This document shows positions 14,924 to 23,858 of a DNA stretch of 61,385 nt, piece after piece. The notes under the pieces were generated by a model. That model was not told the origin of the DNA. It made no database searches and saw only the letters and a program-made list of their open reading frames with translations. Numbering within the stretch: position 1 is the stretch's first letter; the number at the start of each line of letters is the position of its first letter. The position numbers were made by a program, and so were the translations under genes. Where the stretch lies: positions 1 to 61,385 of the forward strand of contig DASREE010000057.1 in NCBI GenBank assembly GCA_035652235.1, read 5' to 3'. The DNA is from PALSA-612 sp035652235 (GTDB lineage Bacteria > Actinomycetota > Thermoleophilia > Gaiellales > Gaiellaceae).

Positions 14924-15894
14924 CGACGAACGAGACACGCGAGCTGATCGTCATCGGCGGCGGCCCGGCGGGATACACGGCCGCCCTGTACGCAGCTCGC
15001 GCGAACCTGAACCCGCTCGTGATCGAGGGCGTCCAGTGGGGAGGGCAGCTGATGATCACGAGCGAGGTCGAGAACTACCCGGGCTACCCGGACGGGGTGC
15101 TCGGGCCGACGATGATGCAGGACTTCCGGACCCAGGCGCAGCGCTTCGGCGCCGAGTTCCTGACCGACGACGTCACGCGCGTCGACTTCTCGCAGCGGCC
15201 GTTTCGTATCTTCGTCGGCGACGACGAGTACCGCGCCGCCGCGGTGATCGTCGCCACCGGGGCAAACGCCCGCCAGCTCGGCCTCGACAGCGAGGTGGCG
15301 CTGCAGGGCCGCGGCGTCTCCTACTGCGCGGTATGCGACGCGGCCTTCTTCCGCGACCGGGTCGTCGTGGTCGTGGGCGGCGGCGACTCGGCGATGGAAG
15401 AAGCCCTCTTCCTGACGAAGTTCGCGAGCAAGGTGATCGTCGTCCACCGGCGCGACGAGCTGCGCGCCTCGCCGATCATGGTCGAGCGCGCTCGGTCGAA
15501 CGACAAGATCGACTGGCAGCTGAACGCCGTCGTCGAGCGCGTCCTCGGCGAGCACGCCGGCCGCGTGACCGGCGTCGTGCTGCGCGACGTCGTCAGCGGG
15601 GACACCCGTGAGCTGGCAGCCGACGGCCTGTTCGTCGCCATCGGCCACGACCCGAACACGAAGCTGTTCGTCGACTGGCTCGACCACGACGAGGCCGGCT
15701 ACCTGGTCACGCAGCCCGGCTCGACGCAGACGAACATCGCGGGCGTGTTCGCCGCGGGCGACGTGCAGGATCACGTCTACCGGCAGGCGGTCACCGCCGC
15801 AGCCTCAGGCTGCATGGCGGCGCTGGACGCCGAGCGCTTCCTGAGCGCGGAGCTCCATCGCGAGCACGCGGCCGCGGCGACGCCCAAGGCATAG
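14920..15894 (+). CDS. trxB: Thioredoxin reductase
   Basis: The 324-aa flavoprotein transfers electrons from NADPH through FAD and a disulfide to thioredoxin. The FAD motif is IVIGGGPAGYTAALYAARA (residues ~9-27), the redox pair is CAVC in GVSYCAVCDAAFF (~135-138), the NADPH motif is VVVVGGGDSAMEEA (~150-163) with HRRDELRAS after it, and the second FAD motif is GVFAAGDVQDH. The length is standard. GTG 14920 has a strong GGAGG 5 bases upstream and overlaps the stop of a 32-codon frame (GTGA). No thioredoxin gene follows in the window. Confidence 0.95.
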   Translation: MTTNETRELIVIGGGPAGYTAALYAARANLNPLVIEGVQWGGQLMITSEVENYPGYPDGVLGPTMMQDFRTQAQRFGAEFLTDDVTRVDFSQRPFRIFVGDDEYRAAAVIVATGANARQLGLDSEVALQGRGVSYCAVCDAAFFRDRVVVVVGGGDSAMEEALFLTKFASKVIVVHRRDELRASPIMVERARSNDKIDWQLNAVVERVLGEHAGRVTGVVLRDVVSGDTRELAADGLFVAIGHDPNTKLFVDWLDHDEAGYLVTQPGSTQTNIAGVFAAGDVQDHVYRQAVTAAASGCMAALDAERFLSAELHREHAAAATPKA

Positions 15895-15967
15895 ACCACG
15901 ACCAGGCCCTCCGGCGCCCGCTCGCGCCGATCTGCCGCTCGGCTTCCCCCGCTCGCAGGCACCCGGC

Positions 15968-15973
15968 TACGAT
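15968..15973 (+). promoter_or_regulatory. -10 box TACGAT, leaderless promoter
   Basis: TACGAT, 6 bases, then GTG 15980 of the zinc-ribbon/PAS gene. Confidence 0.5.
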
Positions 15974-15979
15974 CGGATC

Positions 15980-16429
15980 GTGCCGTACTTCATCTGCCCG
16001 AACTGCAAGGACCGCTCGATCGACCACGATCGGCGCGAGAGCCTGCTCGACCCGACCGCGGTCGGCTGCCACCGCTGCGGGTTCGGGTTCCTGTTCGAGT
16101 TGATGGACGACTACTACGCGGCACCGAACTCGGGCATGATCGTCTGCGACGCGGACGGCCGCATCCTCGCGACCGGCCGCGGCGTGTTCGAGCTGACCGG
16201 CTACCAGGAGCACGAGCTGATGGGGCAGCAGCTCGTGCCGGCCCTCCAGCTGACCGGATTCGAGAACGGATCCGATCCGGTGGCTCTGGCGCTCGAATGG
16301 GGCGTCCGCCGCCTCGGGGAGCAACTCGAGCTGACCGCCGCGGGGGGCAGGCGCAAGCCGGTGACGGTCGACATCTTCCCGGCTTACGACGACGACGGCG
16401 GCCTCCTCGTCGCTCTCACCCCGCGCTGA
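15980..16429 (+). CDS. Zinc-ribbon plus PAS-domain protein
   Basis: The product is 149 aa. The N-terminus has two Cys pairs, FICPNCKD and GCHRCGFGF, spaced about 23 residues apart and probably binding zinc. From residue ~48 a PAS domain follows: NSGMIVCDADGRILATGRG, VFELTGYQEHELMGQQLVP, then RRKPVTVDIFPAYDDDGGLLVAL. No kinase, cyclase or DNA-binding output domain is fused. It may act as a small sensor or adaptor whose partner is elsewhere. GTG 15980 is supported by TACGAT six bases upstream. Its 3' end overlaps the convergent endonuclease III gene by 46 bases. Confidence 0.7.
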   Translation: MPYFICPNCKDRSIDHDRRESLLDPTAVGCHRCGFGFLFELMDDYYAAPNSGMIVCDADGRILATGRGVFELTGYQEHELMGQQLVPALQLTGFENGSDPVALALEWGVRRLGEQLELTAAGGRRKPVTVDIFPAYDDDGGLLVALTPR

Positions 16430-17109
16430 CGTTCGCCGCGCTCGACGCGGCTCGCCGGGCAGAGATCCGCGAGCACGCACTCCTCGCAGCGCGGGGAGCG
16501 GGCGAGGCAGACGCGGCGGCCGTGCCAGATGAGGAGGTGCGGGAAGATGCCCCACTTCTCGCGCGGCACGAGCCGGACGAGGTCCTGCTCGATCTTGACC
16601 GGGTCGTCGTGCCGCGTCAGACCGAGCCGCTGCGACAGGCGGCGGACGTGCGTGTCGACGACGATCCCCTGCGGGTCGCCGAGCTCGGCGGCGACGACGT
16701 TCGCGGTCTTGCGCGCGACGCCCGGCAGGCGCACGAGCTGCTCCAGCCGTCTCGGCACGCGTCCGTCGTACTCCTCGAGCAGCACGCGCATCGCGCCGCG
16801 GATCGATTTTGCCTTCTGCCGGTAGAAGCCGGTCTGGTAGATGTCACGCTCGAGCTCTTCGACCGGCACGGCCAGGTAGTCCTCCGGCCGGCGGTACTTG
16901 ACGAACAGGCGCTCCGTGACGCGGTTGACGTTCACGTCCGTCGTCTGCGCGGACAGCATCACGGCGACGAGGAGCTCGAGCTCCGAGCGCGAGCGGAGCG
17001 CGATCGCCGCGTCGGGGTGCTCCCGCTCGAGCCGCTCGACGATGGGGCCTATTCGCTCGCGCCTCCTGCCGACGGGGCGCCGCGCCTCGCGCACGTAGCT
17101 CCGGGCCAA
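16384..17109 (-). CDS. nth: Endonuclease III (DNA glycosylase/AP lyase)
   Basis: The 241-aa product removes oxidised pyrimidines and cuts at abasic sites. The helix-hairpin-helix reads LVRLPGVARKTANVVAAE with the catalytic Lys; the catalytic Asp is in IVVDTHVRRLSQRLG; the 4Fe-4S cluster cysteines are CLARSPRCEECVLADLC (C-x6-C-x2-C-x5-C). About 20 basic residues extend the N-terminus and about 25 the C-terminus relative to the core. The start appears to be TTG 17109 with gaggga upstream, nine bases after the addA-like stop, suggesting co-transcription with the recombination nuclease. Confidence 0.92.
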   Translation of the reverse strand: MARSYVREARRPVGRRRERIGPIVERLEREHPDAAIALRSRSELELLVAVMLSAQTTDVNVNRVTERLFVKYRRPEDYLAVPVEELERDIYQTGFYRQKAKSIRGAMRVLLEEYDGRVPRRLEQLVRLPGVARKTANVVAAELGDPQGIVVDTHVRRLSQRLGLTRHDDPVKIEQDLVRLVPREKWGIFPHLLIWHGRRVCLARSPRCEECVLADLCPASRVERGERQRGVRATRRPPSSS

Positions 17110-17118
17110 GCGCTTCCC

Positions 17119-20100
17119 TCAGCCGGACCGAGCGAGGAGCCGCGGCCCGGCGCAGACGACGTCCAGCACCGGGCAGCCAGCACACGCCATCTCGCTCGGC
17201 GTCGGCACGAACCGGCCCTCGCGAATCCGCGCCATCTCGGCCGACAGCTCCGCCTCGAGCGTGGGTGTGTCGGCGGCGGAGAAGACGGTCGCGACCGGGT
17301 CGTCCGGGCGCTCGAGAAACTGGTAGACGACCTCGACCTCCCGCGCCCCGGCTCGTAGGGCGGCGAGCGCGTAGACGAGGCGCTGCACCCGGTACTCGCG
17401 GTCGATCACCTCGGCGGGCGCTGCGCCGCCCAGCACGTTCGTCTTGAAGTCGACGACGAGCGCACGGCCGTCCGCCATGTGGAAGAGGTCGAGGCGGCCG
17501 TGCAGGAGCACGCCGTCGTGCTCGAACGCGAACGGCCGCTCGGAGCGGACCTCGGGGAGCGCGGCCACGCGCCGGGCGAGGGCGGAGCGGGCGTACGCCG
17601 CCGCCAGCGCGCCGATCCGCCCGACCTCCTCGTCTGTCGCAGCCGGGTAGCGGCCGCGGACGGCAGCGGCCAGTTCCCTGCCCTCCGGTACGCGCGGATC
17701 GGCGGGGTCGACCGCCTCGAGCAGCGCGTGCACCGCCTCGCCGACCTCGCTCGCCGCCAGCCCGGCCGGACCGGCCGCGCCGCCGCGCTCGCCGAGCGGC
17801 CGCATGCCGGCGACCCGCTCGGCGTAGTAGCGGTACGGGCAGCGTGCGAACAGGGCGAGGGCGCTGTAGGAGAGGCGCTTCGGTTCGTGCAGCGGCGGCT
17901 CGGGAAGCGGCGGAAGCGGCGGCAGCTGCGGAGCGGCCGCGCCGGCCTCGGCCGGCGCCTCGGGGGCAAAGAGCCGCAGCTGAGCGGAAGCTTCCTCCGC
18001 CGGCCTGGGTGCCTGTGGCCGGTCGGCGCCCCCGCTCCGGTTGACGCGGAGGACGAGCCTCGCCTCGCCACGCTGGATCTCGACCGGCTCGCCGTCCTCG
18101 GGGAGCGTCACCCCGCCCAGCCGCTCGAGCACCCAGCCGATCGGCGTCCTCGCTCCCTCGGGGCGGTCGGGGTCGATCGAGCCCGACACGATCAGCCGGT
18201 CGATCGCCCGCGTCATCGCCACGTAGTAGAGACGGCGCCGCTCGGCCTCGCCGGCGGCCTCCTCGGCGGCCTTGACCGAGTCGTAGTCGAACGCCGGCCG
18301 GCGCTTGCCGCTCGTCGGGTCGACGACCTTGAAGCCGAACCGGCCGTCGGGGAGACAGAGGATCTCCTCGCTCCGCGGCGGCGGGCGGTCGCGGCCTGCG
18401 TCGGCGACGACGACGACCCTGAACTCCAGCCCCTTGGCGGCGTGCACGGTGAGCAGGCGGACGGCGTCGCCCGCCTCCTCCTCGGCGAACGCCTCGCCCT
18501 CGCGCGCTCCCACCGCGTCCAGGTCGCGCACGAAGCGCACGAAGCCCTCGATGTCGGGTCCGCGAAGCTCCTCGTACGAGCGGGCGAGGCGGCCGAGCTT
18601 GCGCAGGTTCGCGTAGCGCCTGCGCCCGTCCCATTGCGCGAGAACGGCGAGGTCGTAGTCGTGCTCGCAGACGATCTGCTCCAACAGCCGCTCCAGGCCG
18701 AGCCGCGCCGAGAGCGCGGTCAACCGCTCGTAGCGCTGGCGGAACGCGCGTACGAGCCGGTCGTCCTCCGGCGACAGGCCAGCCGGCGGGCCGTGCTCCA
18801 GCCCGCAGAACAGCGGCCGCCGGCCGGCGGCGCGGCGAAGCAGGACGAGCGCGTCGTTGGAGACGCCGATCAGCGGCGAGGCGAGCACCGTCACGAGCGC
18901 CTCGTCGTCGTAGCGGTTGTGCACGAGGCGGAGGTAGGCGAGCAGGTCGACGACCTGCTGCTGGCCGAAGTAGCCGCGGCCGGCCGCCCGGTAGGTGGGA
19001 AGACCGAGGGCGCGGAGCTCCTCCTCGAACAGCTCGGCGTCGGTGCCGGCGGCGAACAGCAGCACGATTTCCCCCGGCTCCGCCTCGCCCGTCTCGACCA
19101 GCTCCTGCACGCGCCGGGCGACCGCGCGCGCCTCGGCCCGTCGCCAGTGCACCCCGCTCGTCGCGACCGCGGCCTTGTCCGTCACGACGAGCTCGACCGC
19201 CGGTCCCGCCGCCGGATCGGGGAAGCGTCCCGCCGCCTCGAGCGCCTGGAAGTCCTCGCCGAAGTCGGAGGCGAAGAGCTCGTTCACGACAGCGAGCAGC
19301 TCCGGCCGCGAACGGTAGTTCTTCGTCAGGGGCAGCACCCCGCCCGAGGCGGCGCGCCGCTCCTTGAACACGTCCACGTCCGCGTGCCGGAAGCGGTAGA
19401 TGGACTGGAACTCGTCGCCGACGAAGAACAGGTCCTCCGGCGCGAGCAGGTCGACGAGCTCGCACTGGAGCCGGTTCGTGTCCTGGAACTCGTCGACCAT
19501 CACCGCGCGGAAGCGGAGGCTCTCCGCCACGCGGATGTCCTCGTGCGAGCGCAGCAGGTCGCGGGCCTTCAGCTGCAGGTCCTCGAAGTCGAGGCCGGAC
19601 TCGCGGTCCTTCGCCGCCGTATAGGCCTGGTCGAAGCGGACGAGGAGCTCCTGCAGCAGGTCGCGGTCGCGCACCGCGACGACGTTCAGCGCCGTCTGCT
19701 CGAGCGCCGCGCGGGCCTGCTCGTAGGCGGCGAAGCGCTCCTTCGCGCGCCCCTTGACCGCGACCACGGAGAGGTCGAGCAGCCGGTCGGCCGGCGGTTG
19801 CCCCTCGACGAGCTCGAGCGCGCGCGCCGCCTGCCACCGGTGCGCCTCGAGCGCGGCATCCCCCTCCGTCTCCGCGAGCACCGACCGCGCCGCTCGCCGC
19901 AGCTCCTCCACGCGGCGGTCGAGATCCGGCTCGTCGCCGAGCACGAGCTCGAGCGGGCGACCGGCCGCCCGCAGCGTCTCCGCGACGCCGAGGAGCATGC
20001 CGCGCAGCCCCTTCGAGCCATAGGTGGCGAGCAGGTCGAGCCGCTCCGGGTCGGCCTCGCGGCAGAAGGCCGCGAGCGCCTCGTCGAACGCCTCCGCCTG

Positions 20101-20481
20101 CAGCACCCGCGCCTGGCTGTCGTCGAGCACGCGGAAGCGAGGGTCGAGCCCGGCGGCGAGCGGGTGAGCCCGCAGCAGCCGCAGGCAGAAGCCGTGGATC
20201 GTCGACACCCAGGCGCCGTCGAGCTCACGCGCGGCGTCGCGGCGGCCGATCTCGACGAGCCGCGAGCGGATCCGGCTGCGCAGCTCGCCGGCGGCCCGCT
20301 CCGTGTACGTGATGACGAGGATGGAGCCGACGTCCACGCCACGCTCGAGGGCACGGACGAAGCGCTCCACCAGCACCGTCGTCTTGCCCGTCCCCGCCCC
20401 GGCCGACACGAACACGAGCCCGTCTGCCTCGATGGCCGCGAGCTGCTCGGGGTTCGGGCCGCGCACGAGCGTCGCCGTCAC
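17119..20481 (-). CDS. addA: UvrD-type helicase-nuclease subunit (AddA/AdnB-like)
   Basis: The 1120-aa product combines a superfamily 1 helicase and a RecB-type nuclease. The Walker A is VFVSAGAGTGKTTVLVERF (residues ~22-40), motif Ia VITYTERAAGELRSRI, DExx box VMVDEFQDTN, motif III VGDEFQSIYRFRHAD, motif IV-VI include NYRSRPELL, LLTVHAAKGLEFRVVVV and LYYVAMTRAIDRLIVSG. The nuclease at ~840-1100 has SYSALALFARCPYRYYAE, HGRLDLFHMADGRALVVDFKT (Asp...Asp-x-Lys) and a final CAGCPVLDVVC. Those four Cys could form a Fe-S staple, which AddA of Bacillus lacks. It should unwind and resect double-strand breaks with its partner. GTG 20481 overlaps the partner stop (GTGA). Confidence 0.88.
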   Translation of the reverse strand: MTATLVRGPNPEQLAAIEADGLVFVSAGAGTGKTTVLVERFVRALERGVDVGSILVITYTERAAGELRSRIRSRLVEIGRRDAARELDGAWVSTIHGFCLRLLRAHPLAAGLDPRFRVLDDSQARVLQAEAFDEALAAFCREADPERLDLLATYGSKGLRGMLLGVAETLRAAGRPLELVLGDEPDLDRRVEELRRAARSVLAETEGDAALEAHRWQAARALELVEGQPPADRLLDLSVVAVKGRAKERFAAYEQARAALEQTALNVVAVRDRDLLQELLVRFDQAYTAAKDRESGLDFEDLQLKARDLLRSHEDIRVAESLRFRAVMVDEFQDTNRLQCELVDLLAPEDLFFVGDEFQSIYRFRHADVDVFKERRAASGGVLPLTKNYRSRPELLAVVNELFASDFGEDFQALEAAGRFPDPAAGPAVELVVTDKAAVATSGVHWRRAEARAVARRVQELVETGEAEPGEIVLLFAAGTDAELFEEELRALGLPTYRAAGRGYFGQQQVVDLLAYLRLVHNRYDDEALVTVLASPLIGVSNDALVLLRRAAGRRPLFCGLEHGPPAGLSPEDDRLVRAFRQRYERLTALSARLGLERLLEQIVCEHDYDLAVLAQWDGRRRYANLRKLGRLARSYEELRGPDIEGFVRFVRDLDAVGAREGEAFAEEEAGDAVRLLTVHAAKGLEFRVVVVADAGRDRPPPRSEEILCLPDGRFGFKVVDPTSGKRRPAFDYDSVKAAEEAAGEAERRRLYYVAMTRAIDRLIVSGSIDPDRPEGARTPIGWVLERLGGVTLPEDGEPVEIQRGEARLVLRVNRSGGADRPQAPRPAEEASAQLRLFAPEAPAEAGAAAPQLPPLPPLPEPPLHEPKRLSYSALALFARCPYRYYAERVAGMRPLGERGGAAGPAGLAASEVGEAVHALLEAVDPADPRVPEGRELAAAVRGRYPAATDEEVGRIGALAAAYARSALARRVAALPEVRSERPFAFEHDGVLLHGRLDLFHMADGRALVVDFKTNVLGGAAPAEVIDREYRVQRLVYALAALRAGAREVEVVYQFLERPDDPVATVFSAADTPTLEAELSAEMARIREGRFVPTPSEMACAGCPVLDVVCAGPRLLARSG

Positions 20482-23414
20482 GCCCGCCTCACCCGGCACA
20501 TAGGCCACAGCTCGCACCAGCTGGGGCAGGAGCCGGACTTCGGGTCGTGGCGGACGTCGCCGCTGCGGATCCGGCCGACGACCGCGCGGGCGTGCTCTCG
20601 GGCCCGCTCGACCACCGACCAGAACGTCTCGTCGTCGAGATAGTCGCGGGCGGCGAAGCCGGGCAGGCCGTCGTCTTTCGCCTCCGCCCGCAGGAGCCCG
20701 CGCGCCCGACGCTCGCCGGCGAGGGCACGGTACAGGCCTCCCAGCGGCTCGACGCCGATCAGATCGCGCAGCACGAGCATGTACAGCGGGATCTGCAGCT
20801 TCAGCTCGGACTCGATCTGCTGTGCCGAGTGGGCGCTCGCGCCCGACTTGTAGTCCTGGACGATGCCGCGCGCACTGAAGGGGTCGACATCGATCCGGTC
20901 GATCTTCCCCGATAGCGCGAAGTCGCCGAGGTCGAGGCCGCGGCGGAGCTCGGGCGTGGAGCGCTCGGAGCCGAAGGAGACCTCGAAGCGCCGCGGAACG
21001 AGCTGGAGCTCCGACTTCGCCTCGGCCTGGACGAACTGCTCGAGGTCGCGCAGGAGGCCCTGCTCGAGCTCGATCCGCTCCACGTCGGTCAGCTCCAGCC
21101 GCCCGTAGACGTGGCCCTCCAGCGCCTCCTGGAAGCACTCGTGCAGGAACGCGAGCGCCTCGTCGAGACGGGCCGGATCGACCGTGTCCGCCTTCAGCCG
21201 CTTCGGCAGCCCGGAGAAGAAGCGGTAGAGCGTCTGATGGGCCACCGAGCCGCGCAGGCGCGCATCGACCTCCCCGTCGATCGTGCGCGGGTCGACGAGC
21301 CGCTCGACGAGCCACATCGACGAGCACTCCGTGAACGCCTCGAGCTCGGTCACGGCGAACGTCGACCGGCCGGCGAGGTCGCCGAGCACGAGCGGGTGCG
21401 TGAGGCGCGTGCGGCGCGCGAAGGCGGTGAGCGCGCGGTCGACCCGCCGCTCCCAGCCGTACGCGCGCGCGAGCGCGCGAGCGCCCTCGGCGTCGTGCGC
21501 GGCGAGCGCGGCGCCCGCCCGCAGCCGCTCGCGCTCGCTCGGCGCGGCCTCGAGCGGCCAGACGAGCGCGGACAGCGGGCGACGAGTCGTCCAGCGCCGG
21601 ACGTCGTCCGGGCGGAAGAGCGCGCAGACGTCGTCCCAGAACGGGCTCGCCTGCCGGGGCGACCCCTCGTCGGAGACCGCCTCGCGGACGAGGTACAGCC
21701 GCCGCGAGGCTCGCGTGCAGGCCGCGTAGAAGAGGTACCGCTCGCGGGAGACGGGATCGGGCCGCGGCAGGCGAGCCCGCCGCGACGCTGTCTCGAGCGC
21801 GCGCCTCGTCTCCTCGTCGAGCAGGCGCGCCGTCTCGCTCCGCCGCGGCAGGCTCCCCTCTTCGAGGCCGAGCAGGAACACCACCTGGGCGCGGCGGGTG
21901 CGGGCGCGAAGGAGGTCGACGACCGCGACGTGCCCCGGCCCGCCCGCGCCCAGGGCGACCTCGGCGCGCTCGAGCGAGGCGACGAGCTCGTCGGGCGCGA
22001 TCCGGCCGACGAGCGTCTCGCAGGCCTCGAGCTCGTCCACGAGGCGGGCCGCCGACTCGTGCGCCCGCAGGTCGGCGCGGCTCGTCTGGTCGGCCGGCGG
22101 CGACTCGAGCCCGTAGGCGGCGGCGAGCATCGAGGCGACGAGCCCACGCACCCCGGCGAGCGGCGAGCGGGCGGCCCGCAGCGCGTCGAGGAAGGGCAGG
22201 CGCTGGCCGCGAAGCCTGACGGTCTCCTCCTCCACCCGCTCGCGGCTGCGCACCGCACGGCCGCGCAGCCGGCCCTCGAGGAAGTCGACGTGGTCGCGGC
22301 GCAGCCCGGAGAAGGGCGAGCGCATGAACGCGTACAGGTGTTCGCGGCCGCCGCCGAGCCAGGCGTAACGAAGCAGCGAGACGAGCGCGTGGCCGAACGC
22401 CGTGTGCGGGAAACGCACGCGGCCCTCGAGCGCGTAGGGCACGCCGAGCGCGCCGAAGCCGGTCTCGAGCGCCGTCCGCCAGCGCTCGGGCGACGGGCAG
22501 ACGACGAGGATCTCCTCGGGCGCCGTCCCGCCGCGCACGAGACGGAGGATCTCGTGCGCGACGAGCTCGGCGACACCGCGCGGCCCGGCGCCCTCGAGGA
22601 AGCGCACCGCGCCCTCGATCGGCGCGGGCTCGCCGGCATCGTCGGAGAACAGGCGCCGCTCGAGCTGCACGAGCGCGGCCGGCGCGGAGGGGGCGCGTGC
22701 CGGTGGGAGCTCCTCGATGCGCCCGCCGGCGAGACGGGCGAGGTCGTCCGCCGTCCGCTCGAGGGAGGCGAAGACGGCGCGGCCGGGCTCGTACGGGAGC
22801 GAGACGGTCACGTCCGCGCGCGCGGCGAGCGCCTCGAGCAGCGCCCACTGCGCCCCGGTCAGGTCCTCGAAGCCGTACGCGTACACGGGCCGCCCGTCCC
22901 AGGCCGCGAGCTCGGACGCGAGCCGCTCGACGGCGTACCGGCGCTCCCGGTCGCGATCCCAGACACCGAGGCGCTCCAGCTCGGCGTGGTAGGCGCGCAC
23001 GAGCTCGCCGAGCTCGCCCTCGACCGCGGCCGGGTCGACGAGCCCGGACTCGAGCTCCGACACGGCGGCGGAGAGCGCGTCGGCGAACCCCGAAAAGCCC
23101 GCGGAGCGGCGGAGGCGATCGAGCCTGGCCTGCGAGACGATCCGGCGGACGAGCAGATCGCGCTGCACCTGCCCCAGGCAGGGACGGTCGGCGCCGTTCC
23201 CACGGGCGATGCGCTCGAAGACGTCGTCGAACGTCCCGATCGTGCCGCCGAGCAGGGCCCCCGCCCGGGCGAGCAGATCGCGCTCGACCCGGTCGACGTC
23301 CGAGCGGTTCGGCACGATCAGCACCGGCTCGCGCGCGATGTCGGCGAGGTAGCGATCGAGGAGAAGGGCGACCTTCCCGGCGTTGGCCGGACCGGCCAGC
23401 AGCGTCAACGGCAT
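20478..23414 (-). CDS. addB: Helicase-nuclease partner subunit (AddB/AdnA-like)
   Basis: The 978-aa product starts with a nucleotide-loop-like PLTLLAGPANAGKVALLLDR, where the usual Ser/Thr after Lys is Val, so ATP binding may be weak or lost. Helicase-like segments follow (VLIVPNRSDVDRVERDLL, VFLLGLEEGSLPRR, LFYAACTRASRRLYL). The C-terminal nuclease has TELEAFTECSSMWLVERLV, GKIDRIDVDPFSARGIVQDYKSG (Asp...Asp-Tyr-Lys) and CPSWCELWPMC. The outlying Cys and this C-x3-C-x5-C cluster fit the Fe-S staple of AddB and Cas4. ATG 23414 has TAGACT 7 bases upstream. Together with the downstream subunit it should process DNA ends for RecA. Confidence 0.85.
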   Translation of the reverse strand: MPLTLLAGPANAGKVALLLDRYLADIAREPVLIVPNRSDVDRVERDLLARAGALLGGTIGTFDDVFERIARGNGADRPCLGQVQRDLLVRRIVSQARLDRLRRSAGFSGFADALSAAVSELESGLVDPAAVEGELGELVRAYHAELERLGVWDRDRERRYAVERLASELAAWDGRPVYAYGFEDLTGAQWALLEALAARADVTVSLPYEPGRAVFASLERTADDLARLAGGRIEELPPARAPSAPAALVQLERRLFSDDAGEPAPIEGAVRFLEGAGPRGVAELVAHEILRLVRGGTAPEEILVVCPSPERWRTALETGFGALGVPYALEGRVRFPHTAFGHALVSLLRYAWLGGGREHLYAFMRSPFSGLRRDHVDFLEGRLRGRAVRSRERVEEETVRLRGQRLPFLDALRAARSPLAGVRGLVASMLAAAYGLESPPADQTSRADLRAHESAARLVDELEACETLVGRIAPDELVASLERAEVALGAGGPGHVAVVDLLRARTRRAQVVFLLGLEEGSLPRRSETARLLDEETRRALETASRRARLPRPDPVSRERYLFYAACTRASRRLYLVREAVSDEGSPRQASPFWDDVCALFRPDDVRRWTTRRPLSALVWPLEAAPSERERLRAGAALAAHDAEGARALARAYGWERRVDRALTAFARRTRLTHPLVLGDLAGRSTFAVTELEAFTECSSMWLVERLVDPRTIDGEVDARLRGSVAHQTLYRFFSGLPKRLKADTVDPARLDEALAFLHECFQEALEGHVYGRLELTDVERIELEQGLLRDLEQFVQAEAKSELQLVPRRFEVSFGSERSTPELRRGLDLGDFALSGKIDRIDVDPFSARGIVQDYKSGASAHSAQQIESELKLQIPLYMLVLRDLIGVEPLGGLYRALAGERRARGLLRAEAKDDGLPGFAARDYLDDETFWSVVERAREHARAVVGRIRSGDVRHDPKSGSCPSWCELWPMCRVRRA

Positions 23415-23421
23415 CCCGGCC

Positions 23422-23427
23422 AGTCTA
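23422..23427 (-). promoter_or_regulatory. -10 box TAGACT, leaderless promoter
   Basis: TAGACT, 7 bases, then ATG 23414 of the addB-like gene on the minus strand. Confidence 0.5.
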
Positions 23428-23442
23428 CGGCCACGACGGGAC

Positions 23443-23469
23443 GGTTCCGCGCGCGCCGCGCGCGGAACC
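23443..23469. repeat. 27-bp perfect palindrome
   Basis: Arms ggttccgcgcgcg (23443-23455) and cgcgcgcggaacc (23457-23469) are exact reverse complements around a single C. It lies between the stop of the zinc-finger gene and the addB promoter. As RNA it would be a very stable hairpin, but no T-run follows, so it may end transcription only inefficiently or act as DNA. Confidence 0.6.
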
Positions 23470-23513
23470 GAGGAAAGAGCGCGAAACGGAGGCCGGGCGG
23501 GCCGAGAGCAGCG

Positions 23514-23708
23514 CTAGGCTGCCGACTTGGGTCGCCGTCCCCGGCGGGCGACGGACGCACCGGGAAGGCGGCCTGCGCATGCGTCGCAGAGATCCGCCTG
23601 CTTCGATCCACGGCGGGCGTCCGTGTAGTTGATCCGCATCACGGCGCCCTTTCCCTCCTCGACTTCCGACCCGCAGCTGTCGCAGACAAGTATCGTCTTC
23701 CGAGCCAC
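23514..23708 (-). CDS. Small zinc-finger protein, 64 aa
   Basis: The product reads ARKTILVCDSCGSEVEEGKG, then RINYTDARRGSKQADLCD and ACAGRLPG, ending in basic RRGRRPK. Two Cys pairs (CDSC and CDAC) about 35 residues apart should bind zinc, and the GRRPK tail resembles an AT-hook-like DNA-contacting end. I know similar small proteins from Actinobacteria without an assigned function. GTG 23708 is preferred because GAAAGGAGAGG lies just upstream; the longer ATG starts would put that site inside the gene. A possible promoter (TTGGTA, 16 bases, GATATT) lies near 23755-23785. Confidence 0.62.
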   Translation of the reverse strand: MARKTILVCDSCGSEVEEGKGAVMRINYTDARRGSKQADLCDACAGRLPGASVARRGRRPKSAA

Positions 23709-23858
23709 TTCCCTCTCCTTTCTCATTGCTTCTTCCGAGAAGCCTGGATGAAATATCGTAGTCGAATGCACGGTACCAATTCTGGACAGTTTCCGCGAGC
23801 TGTCGCGACGAGCTCACGCGAGCAGGTTCCCTTTGTCACGACGTAGACGCAACAGGCA

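Noticed and set aside
17479..20643. A 1054-codon open frame on the plus strand
   Set aside because: It is antisense to the addA-like gene, whose helicase and nuclease motifs are unmistakable; the product is Arg/Ala/Leu-rich without domains. High GC leaves few stops in shadow frames.
21111..23846. A 911-codon plus-strand open frame opposite addB
   Set aside because: Same reason: a shadow of the addB-like gene, with no recognisable domain and atypical composition.
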